From JANQOH01 sp965214495 (lineage in GTDB: Bacteria; Pseudomonadota; Alphaproteobacteria; UBA7887): 64,000 nt of DNA. The stretch is from the NCBI GenBank assembly GCA_965214495.1, contig OZ243958.1, positions 806,001-870,000 on the forward strand. Reading direction: 5' to 3'. The notes beneath the pieces were generated by a model. That model was not told the DNA's origin and did no database searches. It saw only the letters and a program-made list of their open reading frames with translations. Shown here piece by piece: positions 44,808-54,832 of the stretch. Within the stretch, counting starts at the first letter, position 1. Each line of letters starts with the position of its first letter. Position numbers and translations under genes: made by a program.

Positions 44808-45299
44808 ATGGCGTCGATCGACCGCGCCGCGCGACCGTTCCTGCTGGCCGAGCTTGTCGCCGGGCTGTGGCTCACGCTCAAATATCTCTTCCGCCGCAAG
44901 GTGACGGTGAACTACCCCCATGAGAAGGGGCCGCTCGGCCCGCGATTTCGCGGCGAACATGCGCTGCGGCGCTATCCCAACGGCGAAGAGCGGTGCATCG
45001 CTTGCAAGCTGTGCGAGGCGATATGCCCCGCTCAGGCGATCACGATCGAGGCCGAACCGCGCGCGGACGGCAGCCGGCGAACCACGCGCTACGACATCGA
45101 CATGACCAAATGCATCTATTGCGGCTTCTGCCAGGAAGCTTGTCCGGTCGATGCCATCGTCGAAGGTCCGAACTACGAGTTCGCCACCGAAACTCACGAG
45201 GAACTGCTCTACAACAAGGAGAAACTGCTGGCGAACGGCGACCGTTGGGAAAGCCTGATCGCCGCCAACCTCGAAGCGGACGCGCCCCGGCGCCGATGA
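44808..45299 (+). CDS. nuoI: NADH-quinone oxidoreductase subunit I
   Basis: A 163-residue ferredoxin-like subunit with two 4Fe-4S clusters (N6a, N6b): CIACKLCEAICPAQAI and CIYCGFCQEACPVDAI. YPHEKGPLGPRFRGEHALRRYPNGEERC is the family block before them. Its stop overlaps the nuoJ ATG. Confidence 0.96.
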   Translation: MASIDRAARPFLLAELVAGLWLTLKYLFRRKVTVNYPHEKGPLGPRFRGEHALRRYPNGEERCIACKLCEAICPAQAITIEAEPRADGSRRTTRYDIDMTKCIYCGFCQEACPVDAIVEGPNYEFATETHEELLYNKEKLLANGDRWESLIAANLEADAPRRR

Positions 45300-45898
45300 C
45301 CGTCGCGGCACTCTGTTTCTATCTGTTCTCCGCGGTGATGGTCGGCAGTGCCGTCATGGTGATCGCGGCGCGCAACCCGGTGCATTCGGTGTTGTTCCTG
45401 ATCCTTGCCTTCCTCAACGCGGCCGGTCTGTTCGTGCTGATGGGGGCGGAGTTCCTGGCGATGATCCTGGCGATCGTTTACGTCGGCGCGGTGGCGGTGT
45501 TGTTCGCTTTCGTCGTCATGATGCTGGATATCGACTTCGCCCGGGTTCGCGAAGGTTTCCTTCGGTATCTACCCCTCGGCGGCGCGATCGGGCTGGTGTT
45601 GCTGGTCGAACTGGGCTTCGTGCTCGCCGCAGCGCGACTGGGGGATGGCGCGTCACCCGGAGGACCGGCAGCGGGACCGGTAACCAACACCGAAACGATC
45701 GGACGGCTGCTATACACCGAGTATTTCTATCTGTTCCAGGCGGCGGGGATCATCCTGCTGGTGGCCATGGTCGGCGCCATCGTGCTGACGCTGCGCCGGC
45801 GCGAGGGTGTGCGCCGCCAGAAGATCGCCGCCCAGGTCGCGCGCCGGCCGGAGGATGCCATCGAGATCCGTCGCGTCCCGCCGGGAACCGGGTTGTAG
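45296..45898 (+). CDS. nuoJ: NADH-quinone oxidoreductase subunit J
   Basis: A 200-residue membrane subunit with five helices. The third helix contains AMILAIVYVGAVAVLFAFVVMMLD, the segment known for a pi-bulge that moves during turnover. The start overlaps nuoI by four bases (ATGA); nuoK begins five bases after the stop. Confidence 0.94.
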   Translation: MTVAALCFYLFSAVMVGSAVMVIAARNPVHSVLFLILAFLNAAGLFVLMGAEFLAMILAIVYVGAVAVLFAFVVMMLDIDFARVREGFLRYLPLGGAIGLVLLVELGFVLAAARLGDGASPGGPAAGPVTNTETIGRLLYTEYFYLFQAAGIILLVAMVGAIVLTLRRREGVRRQKIAAQVARRPEDAIEIRRVPPGTGL

Positions 45899-45902
45899 CG
45901 CC

Positions 45903-46211
45903 ATGCAGATCACGCTCACGCATTACATCGTCGTCGGGGCGGTCCTGTTCGTCCTCGGCATTTTCGGCATTTTCCTCAATCGCAAGAACGTCATCGTCAT
46001 TCTGATGTCGATCGAACTGATGCTGCTCGCCGCCAACCTCAACCTGGTGGCATTCTCGACCCATCTCGGCGACCCGACGGGGCAGATCTTCGCCATGTTC
46101 GTGCTCACCGTCGCCGCGGCCGAAGTGTCGATCGGGCTTGCGATCCTGGTCGTTTACAGCCGTCTCCGGGGCACGATCGAGGTCGAAGACATCAATCTGA
46201 TGAAGGGTTGA
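45903..46211 (+). CDS. nuoK: NADH-quinone oxidoreductase subunit K
   Basis: A 102-residue membrane subunit with three helices. Conserved acidic residues in the helices are seen in MSIELMLLAANLNLVAF and VAAAEVSIGLAILV, which take part in proton transfer. ATG 45903 gives the family length; upstream in-frame codons lie inside nuoJ. Confidence 0.95.
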   Translation: MQITLTHYIVVGAVLFVLGIFGIFLNRKNVIVILMSIELMLLAANLNLVAFSTHLGDPTGQIFAMFVLTVAAAEVSIGLAILVVYSRLRGTIEVEDINLMKG

Positions 46212-46218
46212 GCGGGGA

Positions 46219-48144
46219 ATGGCGGCGCTTTGCGTCTTTCTGCCGCTCATCGGGGCGCTGATCGCCGGCCTCGCCGGACGGGCGATCGGCAACCGCGGCG
46301 CGCAGGCGGTGACGTGCGGCCTGATGGCGGCCTCGGCGGTGTGTGGCGCAGTGGTTTTCGCCGAAGCGGCCGCCGGGGGGGCGCCCTATTCGGTGGAACT
46401 GTTTCGCTGGATCCGCTCCGGGACTCTGGATCTCTCGTGGGCGCTCCATGTCGATTCGTTGACCGCGATCATGATGTTCGTGGTCAGCGGAATCTCGGCT
46501 CTCGTACACGTCTATTCGATCGGCTATATGGCGCATGATGCGCACATACCGCGCTTCATGGCCTATTTGTCGCTGTTCACCTTTTCCATGCTGATGCTGG
46601 TGACTGCCGACAACTTCGTCCAGTTGTATTTCGGCTGGGAAGGGGTGGGTCTGTGCAGCTATCTGCTGATCGGGTTCTGGTTTACGCGCCCGGCGGCCAA
46701 TGCGGCAGCGATCAAGGCGTTCGTGGTCAACCGCGTCGGGGATTTCTGTTTCGCTCTTGGCATTTTTGCGATCTACCTGGTTTTCGACTCGGTCGATTAC
46801 GCTGCCGTGTTCGGCGCCGCCCCGGACAAGGCCGGCGAGAGCCTCGGTTTCCTCGGGCTCGAGATCGACGCACTGACGCTCATCTGCCTGTTGCTGTTCG
46901 TCGGTGCGATGGGCAAATCGGCGCAACTGTTCCTGCACACATGGTTGCCGGATGCGATGGAAGGACCGACTCCGGTCTCGGCCCTGATTCACGCTGCGAC
47001 GATGGTGACCGCAGGCGTATTCCTGGTAGCGCGTTGTTCGCCCCTGTTCGAGCAGTCGGAGACGGCGCTGGCCGTGGTCACGATCGTCGGGGCCTCGACG
47101 GCGTTCTTCGCGGCGACCGTCGGCCTGGTGCAGAATGACATCAAGCGCGTCATCGCCTATTCGACGTGCAGCCAGCTCGGCTACATGTTCGTCGCCTGCG
47201 GCGTTTCCGCCTATGCCGCCGGAATCTTCCACCTGATGACGCATGCCTTCTTCAAGGCGTTGCTGTTTCTCGGCGCCGGGGCGGTAATCCATGCCCTGTC
47301 GGGAGAACAGGACATGCGCCGGATGGGCGGCATCCGGCGAGCCGTCCCGTGGACATGGGCGCTGATGTGGGTCGGGTCGCTCGCGCTGGCCGGCATTCCG
47401 CCGTTCGCCGGTTTCTTCTCGAAAGACACGATTCTCGAGGCGGCGTGGGCGGCCGATGGCGCCGCCGGCGTCTGGGGGTTCTGGCTCGGGATCGTAGCGG
47501 TGGCGCTGACCGCGTTCTATTCATGGCGGTTGCTGTTCATGACTTTTCATGGCGCGCCGCGTGCCGACCGGGGCGTGATGAACCGCGTTCACGAAGCGCC
47601 GCTGGTCATGCTGGCGCCGCTGGTGGCGCTCGCATTGGGCGCCATCGCCGCCGGGTATGCCGGACTCGGCCTCATCGACGCGCACGGTGCTTATTGGGGG
47701 CCGGCGCTGACCGTCCTGGAGGGGCACGACGCGCTGGCCGAGGCGCATCACGCGCCGTTCTGGGTCAAGGCGCTGCCGCCGGTGTTGGCCGCGGGCGGGA
47801 TTGCGACCGCGTGGCTGCTCTACATTCGCAATCCGGCGTGGCCCGCGCAGCTCGCCAGCGTCGCCCGTCGGCCATACCTGTTTCTTCTCAATAAATGGTA
47901 TTTTGATGAGCTTTACGACCGTTTGTTCGCGCAACCACTCAAGCGCTTGGGGCGGGGTCTGTGGAAGACGGGCGACGGTGAGCTGATCGACGGCGTGGGG
48001 CCGAACGGGATCGCCGCCGCGGTGGTCGATATCGCGCGGCGCGCGAGTCGACTTCAGACCGGTTACGTCTATCACTACGCTTTCGCCATGCTGGTCGGCG
48101 TGGTGGCCCTTGTGACCTGGTATCTCGGGACCGGCGCCGGCTGA
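46219..48144 (+). CDS. nuoL: NADH-quinone oxidoreductase subunit L
   Basis: A 641-residue antiporter-like subunit at the tip of the membrane arm, with the long lateral helix at the C-terminus. The family core is FFAATVGLVQNDIKRVIAYSTCSQLGYMF, with the proton-channel Lys in DIKRVIAYST; VGLCSYLLIGFWFTRPAA is also typical. It lies seven bases after nuoK and four before nuoM. Confidence 0.95.
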   Translation: MAALCVFLPLIGALIAGLAGRAIGNRGAQAVTCGLMAASAVCGAVVFAEAAAGGAPYSVELFRWIRSGTLDLSWALHVDSLTAIMMFVVSGISALVHVYSIGYMAHDAHIPRFMAYLSLFTFSMLMLVTADNFVQLYFGWEGVGLCSYLLIGFWFTRPAANAAAIKAFVVNRVGDFCFALGIFAIYLVFDSVDYAAVFGAAPDKAGESLGFLGLEIDALTLICLLLFVGAMGKSAQLFLHTWLPDAMEGPTPVSALIHAATMVTAGVFLVARCSPLFEQSETALAVVTIVGASTAFFAATVGLVQNDIKRVIAYSTCSQLGYMFVACGVSAYAAGIFHLMTHAFFKALLFLGAGAVIHALSGEQDMRRMGGIRRAVPWTWALMWVGSLALAGIPPFAGFFSKDTILEAAWAADGAAGVWGFWLGIVAVALTAFYSWRLLFMTFHGAPRADRGVMNRVHEAPLVMLAPLVALALGAIAAGYAGLGLIDAHGAYWGPALTVLEGHDALAEAHHAPFWVKALPPVLAAGGIATAWLLYIRNPAWPAQLASVARRPYLFLLNKWYFDELYDRLFAQPLKRLGRGLWKTGDGELIDGVGPNGIAAAVVDIARRASRLQTGYVYHYAFAMLVGVVALVTWYLGTGAG

Positions 48145-48147
48145 GCA

Positions 48148-49650
48148 ATGGACGGTTTTCCCTACCTCGTAGTCCTGATCGTCGTGCCGCTGCTGGGCGC
48201 GGCGATGATCCTGACGATCTCCGGGCCGGCCGAGTTCGCTACGCGAAACGTGCGCGCGGTGGCGTTGTGGACCTCGTTGTTCGCCTTTGCCCTCTCTGTA
48301 GCCATGTGGGCCGCGTTCGACCCGGGCACCGCCGAGTTTCAGTTCGTCGAGAGGGTGCGCTGGATTCCCGCCCTCGGGGTCGAGTTCCATCTCGGAGTCG
48401 ACGGCATTTCCATGCTGTTCGTGGTGTTGTCGTGCTTTCTGACTCTGATCTGCGTGCTGGCGAGTTGGGAGGCGATCACCGAGCGGGTCAAGGAATACAT
48501 GGTCGCCTTCCTCGTCATGGAGGCGATGATGAACGGCGCGTTCTGCGCCCTGGATATCGTCCTGTTCTACGTTTTCTTCGAGGGCATCCTGATCCCGATG
48601 TTCCTGATCATCGGAGTGTGGGGAGGACCGGACCGAGTCTATTCGGCGTTCAAGTTCTTCCTCTACACGCTCGCCGGCTCGGTATTGTTCTTGATCGCGA
48701 TCCTGGTGATGATCCACGCCGCCGGCGGCGAAACGAGCATCCCGGCGCTGATGCAGGCCGGGTTCGACCCGAAGCTGCAAATATGGCTGTGGCTTGCTCT
48801 GTTCGCTTCGTTCGCGGTGAAAGTGCCGATGTGGCCGTTCCACACCTGGTTGCCGGACGCGCATGTGGAGGCGCCGACCGCCGGTTCGGTGATCCTCGCC
48901 GGCGTGCTCCTGAAGCTCGGCGCATACGGTTTCCTGCGCTTCTCGCTGCCGATGCTGCCCGACGCCAGCGCTTTCTTCACGCCGTTCGTTTACGTCCTCA
49001 GCGTGGTTGCGGTGATCTACGCCTCGCTGGTGGCGTTGATGCAAGACGACATGAAGAAACTTATCGCTTATTCGTCGGTCGCCCATATGGGCTTCGTGAC
49101 CATCGGGCTGTTCACCCTGACGACGCAGGGGGTCGAAGGCGGCCTCATGGTGATGCTGGGCCACGGGGTGGTTTCCGCCGCGCTGTTTCTCTGCGTCGGC
49201 GTCGTTTACGACCGCCGGCACAGCCGCCTGATCGCGAGCTATGGCGGCCTGGTTCATCGGATGCCCCTCTACGCTTTCGCCTTCATGATCTTCACGATGG
49301 CGGCGATCGGCCTGCCGGGTACAAGCGGCTTCATCGGTGAGTTCCTGGTTCTGGTCGGGATCTTTCAGCTCAATAGCTGGGTCGCTGCGCTGGCAGCGCT
49401 CGGCGTCATCCTCAGTGCCGCCTATATGCTATGGCTCTATCGTCGGGTGGTCTTCGGCGATCTCGTCAAGGACGAATTGAAGACGATCCGCGATCTGGGG
49501 CGCCGCGAGTGCGCGATCTTCGCGCCGGTGATCGCCGCGGTGTTGTGGATGGGCATCTACCCCGACAGCTTTCTCGGCGTGATGCGTGCCTCGGTCGACA
49601 ATCTGATCGCGCAATCGCAACCGGCCGCGGTCGCGGCTGTCGAGCGGTGA
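48148..49650 (+). CDS. nuoM: NADH-quinone oxidoreductase subunit M
   Basis: A 500-residue antiporter-like membrane subunit. The key block is ALMQDDMKKLIAYSSVAHMGFVTIG, with the channel Lys, plus the conserved Glu in FYVFFEGILIPMFLIIG. Length and helix count match the family. Confidence 0.95.
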   Translation: MDGFPYLVVLIVVPLLGAAMILTISGPAEFATRNVRAVALWTSLFAFALSVAMWAAFDPGTAEFQFVERVRWIPALGVEFHLGVDGISMLFVVLSCFLTLICVLASWEAITERVKEYMVAFLVMEAMMNGAFCALDIVLFYVFFEGILIPMFLIIGVWGGPDRVYSAFKFFLYTLAGSVLFLIAILVMIHAAGGETSIPALMQAGFDPKLQIWLWLALFASFAVKVPMWPFHTWLPDAHVEAPTAGSVILAGVLLKLGAYGFLRFSLPMLPDASAFFTPFVYVLSVVAVIYASLVALMQDDMKKLIAYSSVAHMGFVTIGLFTLTTQGVEGGLMVMLGHGVVSAALFLCVGVVYDRRHSRLIASYGGLVHRMPLYAFAFMIFTMAAIGLPGTSGFIGEFLVLVGIFQLNSWVAALAALGVILSAAYMLWLYRRVVFGDLVKDELKTIRDLGRRECAIFAPVIAAVLWMGIYPDSFLGVMRASVDNLIAQSQPAAVAAVER

Positions 49651-49660
49651 GAGGGCAAGG

Positions 49661-51100
49661 GTGAACGACTTCCCGGCGCTCGCGCCTGCCTTGCCCGAAC
49701 TGATTCTGCTCGCCGGCGCCTGCCTCGCTCTGATGGCCGGCGCATTCGGTCGGGACTCGGGCGACGGGGTGGCGACTCCGCTGGCGCTGGCTGCCATGCT
49801 CGCCGCGCTGGCAACGGTGGTCCTCGGTCCGGGCGGGGAGGCGGTCACCTTCGGCGGCCTGTTCGTTTCCGACGCTTACACCCGTTTCATGAAGGGGTTG
49901 ATCCTTGCCGGTGCGGCGCTGACTCTGGTCATGAGTCGGCGCTTCCGTGCGCGCGAGACGCTCGACCAGTTCGAATATCCGGTGCTGCTGACCTTCGCCA
50001 CGCTCGGCATGACGATGATGGTCTCGGCGAACGATCTGATGGCGCTCTATGTCGGCATCGAACTCCAGAGCCTGCCGCTCTATGTGGTCGCCGCCATCAA
50101 GCGCGACAACCGGCGTTCGAGCGAGGCGGGGCTGAAATACTTCATCCTCGGCGCGCTGTCTTCGGGCATGTTGCTCTACGGCTGTTCGTTGATCTATGGC
50201 TACACCGGAACCACGGGCTTCGTCGCGCTCACCGCGGCCGCGGATACCGGGACACCGTCGATCGGGCTTCTGGTGGGGTTGGTGTTCCTTACGGCGGGGC
50301 TTGCCTTCAAGGCGTCGGCGGTCCCGTTCCACATGTGGACCCCGGACGTTTACGAGGGAGCGCCGACCGCAGTCACGGCGTTCTTCGCCGCCGCGCCCAA
50401 GGTGGCGGCGCTGGCGCTGTTTGCGCGCGTCCTTCTCGAACCGTTCGGCGCATTGGCCGATGAGTGGCGCCAGATCGTGGTGTTTCTGTCGATCGCGTCG
50501 ATGGTGCTCGGCGCGTTCGCAGCGATCCGGCAGACGAACATCAAGCGCTTGATGGCCTATTCGTCGATTGGCCACGTCGGCTACGCGCTCGTCGGACTTG
50601 CCGCGGGCGGGGTGGACGGTGCGCGCGGGCTCGTCATCTATCTCGCGATCTATCTGACGATGACGATCGGCGCGTTCGGCTGCATCCTCGCAATGCGCCG
50701 GCGCGGGCGGATGGTCGAGGGTATCGCCGATCTCGCGGGGTTGGGTCGCGACAGGCCGCTGCTCGCCGCCGCTCTTGCGATCCTCATGTTCTCGATGGCC
50801 GGCATCCCGCCGCTGGCGGGTTTCTTCGGAAAGCTCTACGTTTTTCTCGCCGCCGTCGACGCCGGCCTCTACGTGCTTGCCGTGATCGGTGTGCTCACCA
50901 GCGTGGTGGCCGCGTTCTACTACGTGCGTATCGTCAAACTGATGTATTTCGATCCGTCGGAGGAAGCGTTCGATCGGCCCCTCGAGCGCGAGGTGGGGCT
51001 GGTCGTCGCCGGCGCGAGCGTGCTGGTGCTGCTGTTCTTCGTCTATCCGACTCCGCTGGTCGCCGGGGCCGCGACGGCTGCGGCGGCTCTCGTTCCGTGA
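49661..51100 (+). CDS. nuoN: NADH-quinone oxidoreductase subunit N
   Basis: A 479-residue antiporter-like membrane subunit, last of the nuo genes. The block AIRQTNIKRLMAYSSIGHVGYALVG contains the channel Lys. It starts at GTG 49661 after a GAGAGG-like site. The stop overlaps the birA GTG (GTGA), so the biotin ligase is coupled to the operon. Confidence 0.95.
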   Translation: MNDFPALAPALPELILLAGACLALMAGAFGRDSGDGVATPLALAAMLAALATVVLGPGGEAVTFGGLFVSDAYTRFMKGLILAGAALTLVMSRRFRARETLDQFEYPVLLTFATLGMTMMVSANDLMALYVGIELQSLPLYVVAAIKRDNRRSSEAGLKYFILGALSSGMLLYGCSLIYGYTGTTGFVALTAAADTGTPSIGLLVGLVFLTAGLAFKASAVPFHMWTPDVYEGAPTAVTAFFAAAPKVAALALFARVLLEPFGALADEWRQIVVFLSIASMVLGAFAAIRQTNIKRLMAYSSIGHVGYALVGLAAGGVDGARGLVIYLAIYLTMTIGAFGCILAMRRRGRMVEGIADLAGLGRDRPLLAAALAILMFSMAGIPPLAGFFGKLYVFLAAVDAGLYVLAVIGVLTSVVAAFYYVRIVKLMYFDPSEEAFDRPLEREVGLVVAGASVLVLLFFVYPTPLVAGAATAAAALVP

Positions 51101-51840
51101 CCCTGCCACTGGCGTTCCACCTGATCGCGCTCGACGAGGTGGACAGCACCAACTCCGAGGCGCGCCGCCGCGCCGAAGCCGGGGAGCCCGAAGGCGCGTT
51201 GATTGTCGCGCGCCGGCAGAGCGCCGGACGCGGACGGCGGGGGCGGCGCTGGGAGTCGCCCGACGGCAACCTTTACATGTCGTTGTTGCTCAGGCCGGAA
51301 CAGCCGATCGACGAGGCGGTGCGGTTGTCGTTCGTCGCCGCGGTCGCACTGGCCGATGCACTTGCCGGGCTCGCGCCGGCGCTGCGGATCGCCCACAAAT
51401 GGCCCAACGACCTTTTGATCGGTGCGCGCAAATGCGCCGGCCTGCTGCTCGAATCGGCCTCCCGGAGCCACGGACGCCTCGACTGGCTCGTAATTGGAAT
51501 CGGCGTCAACCTGACGAGTCATCCGACGGGCTTGTCTTGGCCCGCGACCGATCTCGCACATGAGGGAGCGCCCGGTGTGACCCGCGACGGCGTAGTCCGG
51601 ACCTTCGCTGAACGTTTTCTGTGCTGGCGCGATGTCTGGCGCGACCGTGGCTTTGCACCGGTGCGCAGGGCGTGGCTCGCTCGCGCGTCCGGCGTCGGCG
51701 CGCCGATCGCAGTGCACAGCGGAGGGGAGGTCCGTCGCGGCGTGTTTTCCGGCCTTGCCGAAGACGGCGCGCTGTTGCTCCACCGGTGCGGGGCGGTTCG
51801 GCGCGTGACCGCCGGCGACGTGTTTCCGGTGCGCGAGTGA
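51097..51840 (+). CDS. birA: biotin--[acetyl-CoA-carboxylase] ligase
   Basis: A 247-residue class I biotin protein ligase without the N-terminal DNA-binding domain of the E. coli repressor. ATP/biotin-binding motif GRGRRGRRWESPDGNLYMSL (about residues 45-65) and HKWPNDLLIGARKCAGLLLE carry the conserved GRGRxGR and KWPND motifs. It biotinylates carboxylases, possibly including the partner of the carboxyltransferase at 1038-2633. Its position after nuoN is typical of alphaproteobacteria. Confidence 0.94.
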   Translation: MTLPLAFHLIALDEVDSTNSEARRRAEAGEPEGALIVARRQSAGRGRRGRRWESPDGNLYMSLLLRPEQPIDEAVRLSFVAAVALADALAGLAPALRIAHKWPNDLLIGARKCAGLLLESASRSHGRLDWLVIGIGVNLTSHPTGLSWPATDLAHEGAPGVTRDGVVRTFAERFLCWRDVWRDRGFAPVRRAWLARASGVGAPIAVHSGGEVRRGVFSGLAEDGALLLHRCGAVRRVTAGDVFPVRE

Positions 51841-52613
51841 CCGCGCCGCTACTGCTTGCCGTCGATGCGGGCAATACCAACGTCGTATTCGCGCTGTTCG
51901 ACGGCGAGCGCATGGTAGGGCGGTGGCGCACGGCGACCGTGGTGGGCCGCACTGCTGACGAGTATGCGGTCTGGTTGACCCAGCTCATGGCGCTCGACGG
52001 CATCGTGCCCGAGCGTGTCGGCGCTGCGGTCGTTGCCACGGTCGTGCCACAGGCCCTGTTCGAGATCGATACTCTGTGCCGCACTTATTTCCGTTGCACG
52101 CCGAAGGTAGTGGGCGAGGGGCTCGATCCCGGTCTGCGCGTCGGCGTTGACCGGCCGCGCGAAGTCGGCGCGGATCGGCTGGTCAACGCAGTGGCCGCCC
52201 ATGCCGGCTACCCCGGCTGGCTCGTCGTCATCGACTTCGGCACCGCGACTACGCTCGACGTCGTGAGCGCCGACGGCGGCTACGAAGGCGGGATCATCGC
52301 ACCGGGGGTCAATCTGTCGCTCGAGGCGCTCGACCGGGCGGCGGCGAAACTGCCGCGGGTACGAGTGGAGAAACCGCCGCGCGTCGTCGGCAGTGGAACC
52401 GTCTCGGCCATGCAGTCGGGAGTCTATTGGGGTTATGTCGGGTTGCTCGAAGGTCTGGTCGCGCGCATTCGAAGCGAAGTCGGCGAGGAGATGACCGTGA
52501 TCGCGACCGGCGGCCTCGCCGCGTTGTTCAAGGAAGCGACCCCGGCGATCGACGTGGTGGCGCCGGACCTGACCGTCCGGGGGCTCATGCTCTTGCATCG
52601 GGCGAACCGGTGA
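51837..52613 (+). CDS. coaX: type III pantothenate kinase
   Basis: A 258-residue ASKHA-fold kinase. The phosphate-1 motif is LLAVDAGNTNVVFALF at the N-terminus; VGADRLVNAVAAHAGYPGWLVVIDFGTATT carries the catalytic Asp and the phosphate-2 region. It catalyses the first step of CoA synthesis, needs a monovalent cation and is not feedback-inhibited by CoA. GTG start overlaps the birA stop. Confidence 0.95.
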   Translation: MTAPLLLAVDAGNTNVVFALFDGERMVGRWRTATVVGRTADEYAVWLTQLMALDGIVPERVGAAVVATVVPQALFEIDTLCRTYFRCTPKVVGEGLDPGLRVGVDRPREVGADRLVNAVAAHAGYPGWLVVIDFGTATTLDVVSADGGYEGGIIAPGVNLSLEALDRAAAKLPRVRVEKPPRVVGSGTVSAMQSGVYWGYVGLLEGLVARIRSEVGEEMTVIATGGLAALFKEATPAIDVVAPDLTVRGLMLLHRANR

Positions 52614-54271
52614 ACCGCCCCGAGTTCGGAGAGGGGTTGGTCTTCCTGCCGCTCGGCGGCACGGGCGAGATCGGCATGAACCTCAATCTCTACGGGGTCG
52701 ACAACCGCTGGCTGATGCTCGACTGCGGCGTGACTTTCGCCGACGAGCATGTTCCCGGCGTCGATCTGATTCTGCCCGATCCCCGGTTCATCGAAGCGCG
52801 CTGCGACGCGCTGGAAGCGATTGTGCTGACCCACGGACACGAGGACCATCTGGGGGCGGTGGCACATTTGTGGCCGCGGCTTCGCTGTCCGATCTATGCG
52901 ACGCCGTTCACCGCGGCGTTGATGCGGCGTAAACTCGCCGAAGCCGGCCTTGCGGACTCGGCGCCGTTGCGCGAGATCCCGCTCGGCGCACGTTTCGTAA
53001 TCGGGCCGTTCGACGTCGAATTCGTCACCGTCACGCACTCGATTCTCGAGCCGAACGCAGTGGTGGTGCGCACCCGCTTCGGCACGGTGGTGCACAGCGG
53101 GGATTTCAAGATCGACCCCGAACCGCTGATCGGCGAGACCACCGATCGGCAGGCTCTGGAGGCGCTCGGGCGTGAGGGTGTCGCCGCCCTGGTCTGCGAT
53201 TCGACCAACGCGACGCGCGATGGGGTTTCGGGTTCGGAGGGGGCGCTCAGGCGCAGCCTCGACGCCTTGATCGGACAGCAGACGGGTCGGGTGGCGGTGA
53301 CGACCTTCGCCTCGAACGCCGCTCGCATCGAGACCCTGGTCAAGATCGCGGCGCGCCGGGGCCGACACGCGGCGCTGGTCGGGCGCAGCCTGTGGCGCAT
53401 CGTCTCCGCCGCACGCGAGGCCGGCTATCTCACCGATCTGCCGCCGCTCCTGTCCGATGACGAGGCCGCCGACCTGCCGCCCGACAAGCTGATGTTGATC
53501 GCTACCGGGTGTCAGGGAGAGCCGCGAGCGGCGATGTATCGGATCGCCGCGGGCACCCACCCGAACGTATCCCTGTCGCCCGGAGACACGGTGATCTTCG
53601 CGTCGAAGATCATTCCCGGCAACGAACGCGCCATCAATCGCCTGCACAATCGGCTGATCGCCTCGGGGATTACGCTGATCACCGAGAAGGACCATTTCGT
53701 TCACGTTTCCGGTCATCCGATGCGCGGCGAGCTCACCCGGTTTCACCAATGGCTGCGGCCGGCGGTTCTGGTGCCCGTGCACGGCGAACCGCGCCACCTG
53801 GCGGCGCACGCGGCGCTCGCCCGCGCCAACGGTATCGCGCAAGCGCCGGTGATCGCGAACGGCGACGTGCTGCGCCTCGCGCCGGGCCCGGCGGCGGTGA
53901 TCGATCGGGTGGAGACCGGGCGGTTGGTGATCGACGGGCGGGTGGTGCTGCCGTTCGACGATGGCGTGTTGCGCGCCCGGCGCCGCCTGATGCGCGAGGG
54001 CGCGGTTTTCGTCGTGCTGGTGGTCGATTCTCGCGGCGCACTTCTGGCCCCGCCGCGCTGGCGTGCCGAAGGCGTTCCGATAGACGGAGCGTTGGCGCCG
54101 GACGATCTGGGCGACGCGGTCGCCCGCGCTGTCGCCGCCCTGCCGCGCGCGCGCCGGCGCGACGACGGGGCGCTTCGCGAAGCCGCGCGGCTGTGCGTAA
54201 GCCGCGCCCTGCGACGCGCGGTGAACAAGCGCCCCGCGGTCAATGTCGAGCTGGTGCGGCTCGATGCCTGA
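52610..54271 (+). CDS. rnj: ribonuclease J
   Basis: A 553-residue metallo-beta-lactamase/beta-CASP ribonuclease. Metal site LTHGHEDHLGAVAHLW (HxHxDH) is at about residue 70-80, followed by VTVTHSILEP, HSGDFKIDPEP and the beta-CASP block; the final motif HVSGHPMRGEL is near residue 370. It processes and degrades RNA with 5'-exonuclease and endonuclease activity. The GTG start overlaps the coaX stop (GTGA). It ends the conserved nuo-birA-coaX-rnj block; beyond it the usual proS and lol genes are absent. Confidence 0.94.
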   Translation: MNRPEFGEGLVFLPLGGTGEIGMNLNLYGVDNRWLMLDCGVTFADEHVPGVDLILPDPRFIEARCDALEAIVLTHGHEDHLGAVAHLWPRLRCPIYATPFTAALMRRKLAEAGLADSAPLREIPLGARFVIGPFDVEFVTVTHSILEPNAVVVRTRFGTVVHSGDFKIDPEPLIGETTDRQALEALGREGVAALVCDSTNATRDGVSGSEGALRRSLDALIGQQTGRVAVTTFASNAARIETLVKIAARRGRHAALVGRSLWRIVSAAREAGYLTDLPPLLSDDEAADLPPDKLMLIATGCQGEPRAAMYRIAAGTHPNVSLSPGDTVIFASKIIPGNERAINRLHNRLIASGITLITEKDHFVHVSGHPMRGELTRFHQWLRPAVLVPVHGEPRHLAAHAALARANGIAQAPVIANGDVLRLAPGPAAVIDRVETGRLVIDGRVVLPFDDGVLRARRRLMREGAVFVVLVVDSRGALLAPPRWRAEGVPIDGALAPDDLGDAVARAVAALPRARRRDDGALREAARLCVSRALRRAVNKRPAVNVELVRLDA

Positions 54272-54610
54272 CGCTCCGTCGGGAAGGCGTCGCGATGGCG
54301 CCAAACCTTCGAATTGCGATGGATATGGTGATATCCGTCATGTCACGATACGGGAGCGATCGGGACGCAGGTTCAGGGGGCCATGCGGTTGCCTTGGGGT
54401 TGGACGTGGCCTTGGGAAATCTCTGGCCGCCGTCGCATCATGAAGCGACCGCGTCGAACTACCGAAGCGAGGCCCGTATCTCAGCTTGAACGAGACGGGA
54501 TCGCACGGCGCGCAAGCTACGTCGGGAGTCCCGAACACAAGAACACGCGGTGGTGGGGCGGCCGCCCGGAAGCGAGAGCGCGACGGAGGAAACGAACGAC
54601 CATTTGTCCG

Positions 54611-54832
54611 ATGGCGACGGAAGCCGACAAAACGAAGGTCACAATATGGGTTCATGAAGCGATAAGGGCAGGGCAGTACAAATTCATAGACGGAGACCGG
54701 GAGTTTCCCAAACATCTGTGGTACAGGGATTCCGATGGTCAAACATGGTATGGCAGATGCGTAAATCGCGACAAGGGCGAATACAAAGGATGGCCTGTAA
54801 GCGAGGAGGAGCGCCATGAAATTTTTGGTTGA
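54611..54832 (+). CDS. small hypothetical protein
   Basis: A 73-residue acidic-to-neutral protein (MATEADKTKVTIWVHEAI...) with aromatic-rich segments KHLWYRDSDGQTWYGRCV. A GGAGG site lies about 17 bases before the ATG, rather far. The stop overlaps the start region of the following gene, as in an operon. No family is recognised; by position it could be a partner of the ImmA-like protein. The 340-bp gap before it (54272-54610) holds no gene I can support. Confidence 0.5.
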   Translation: MATEADKTKVTIWVHEAIRAGQYKFIDGDREFPKHLWYRDSDGQTWYGRCVNRDKGEYKGWPVSEEERHEIFG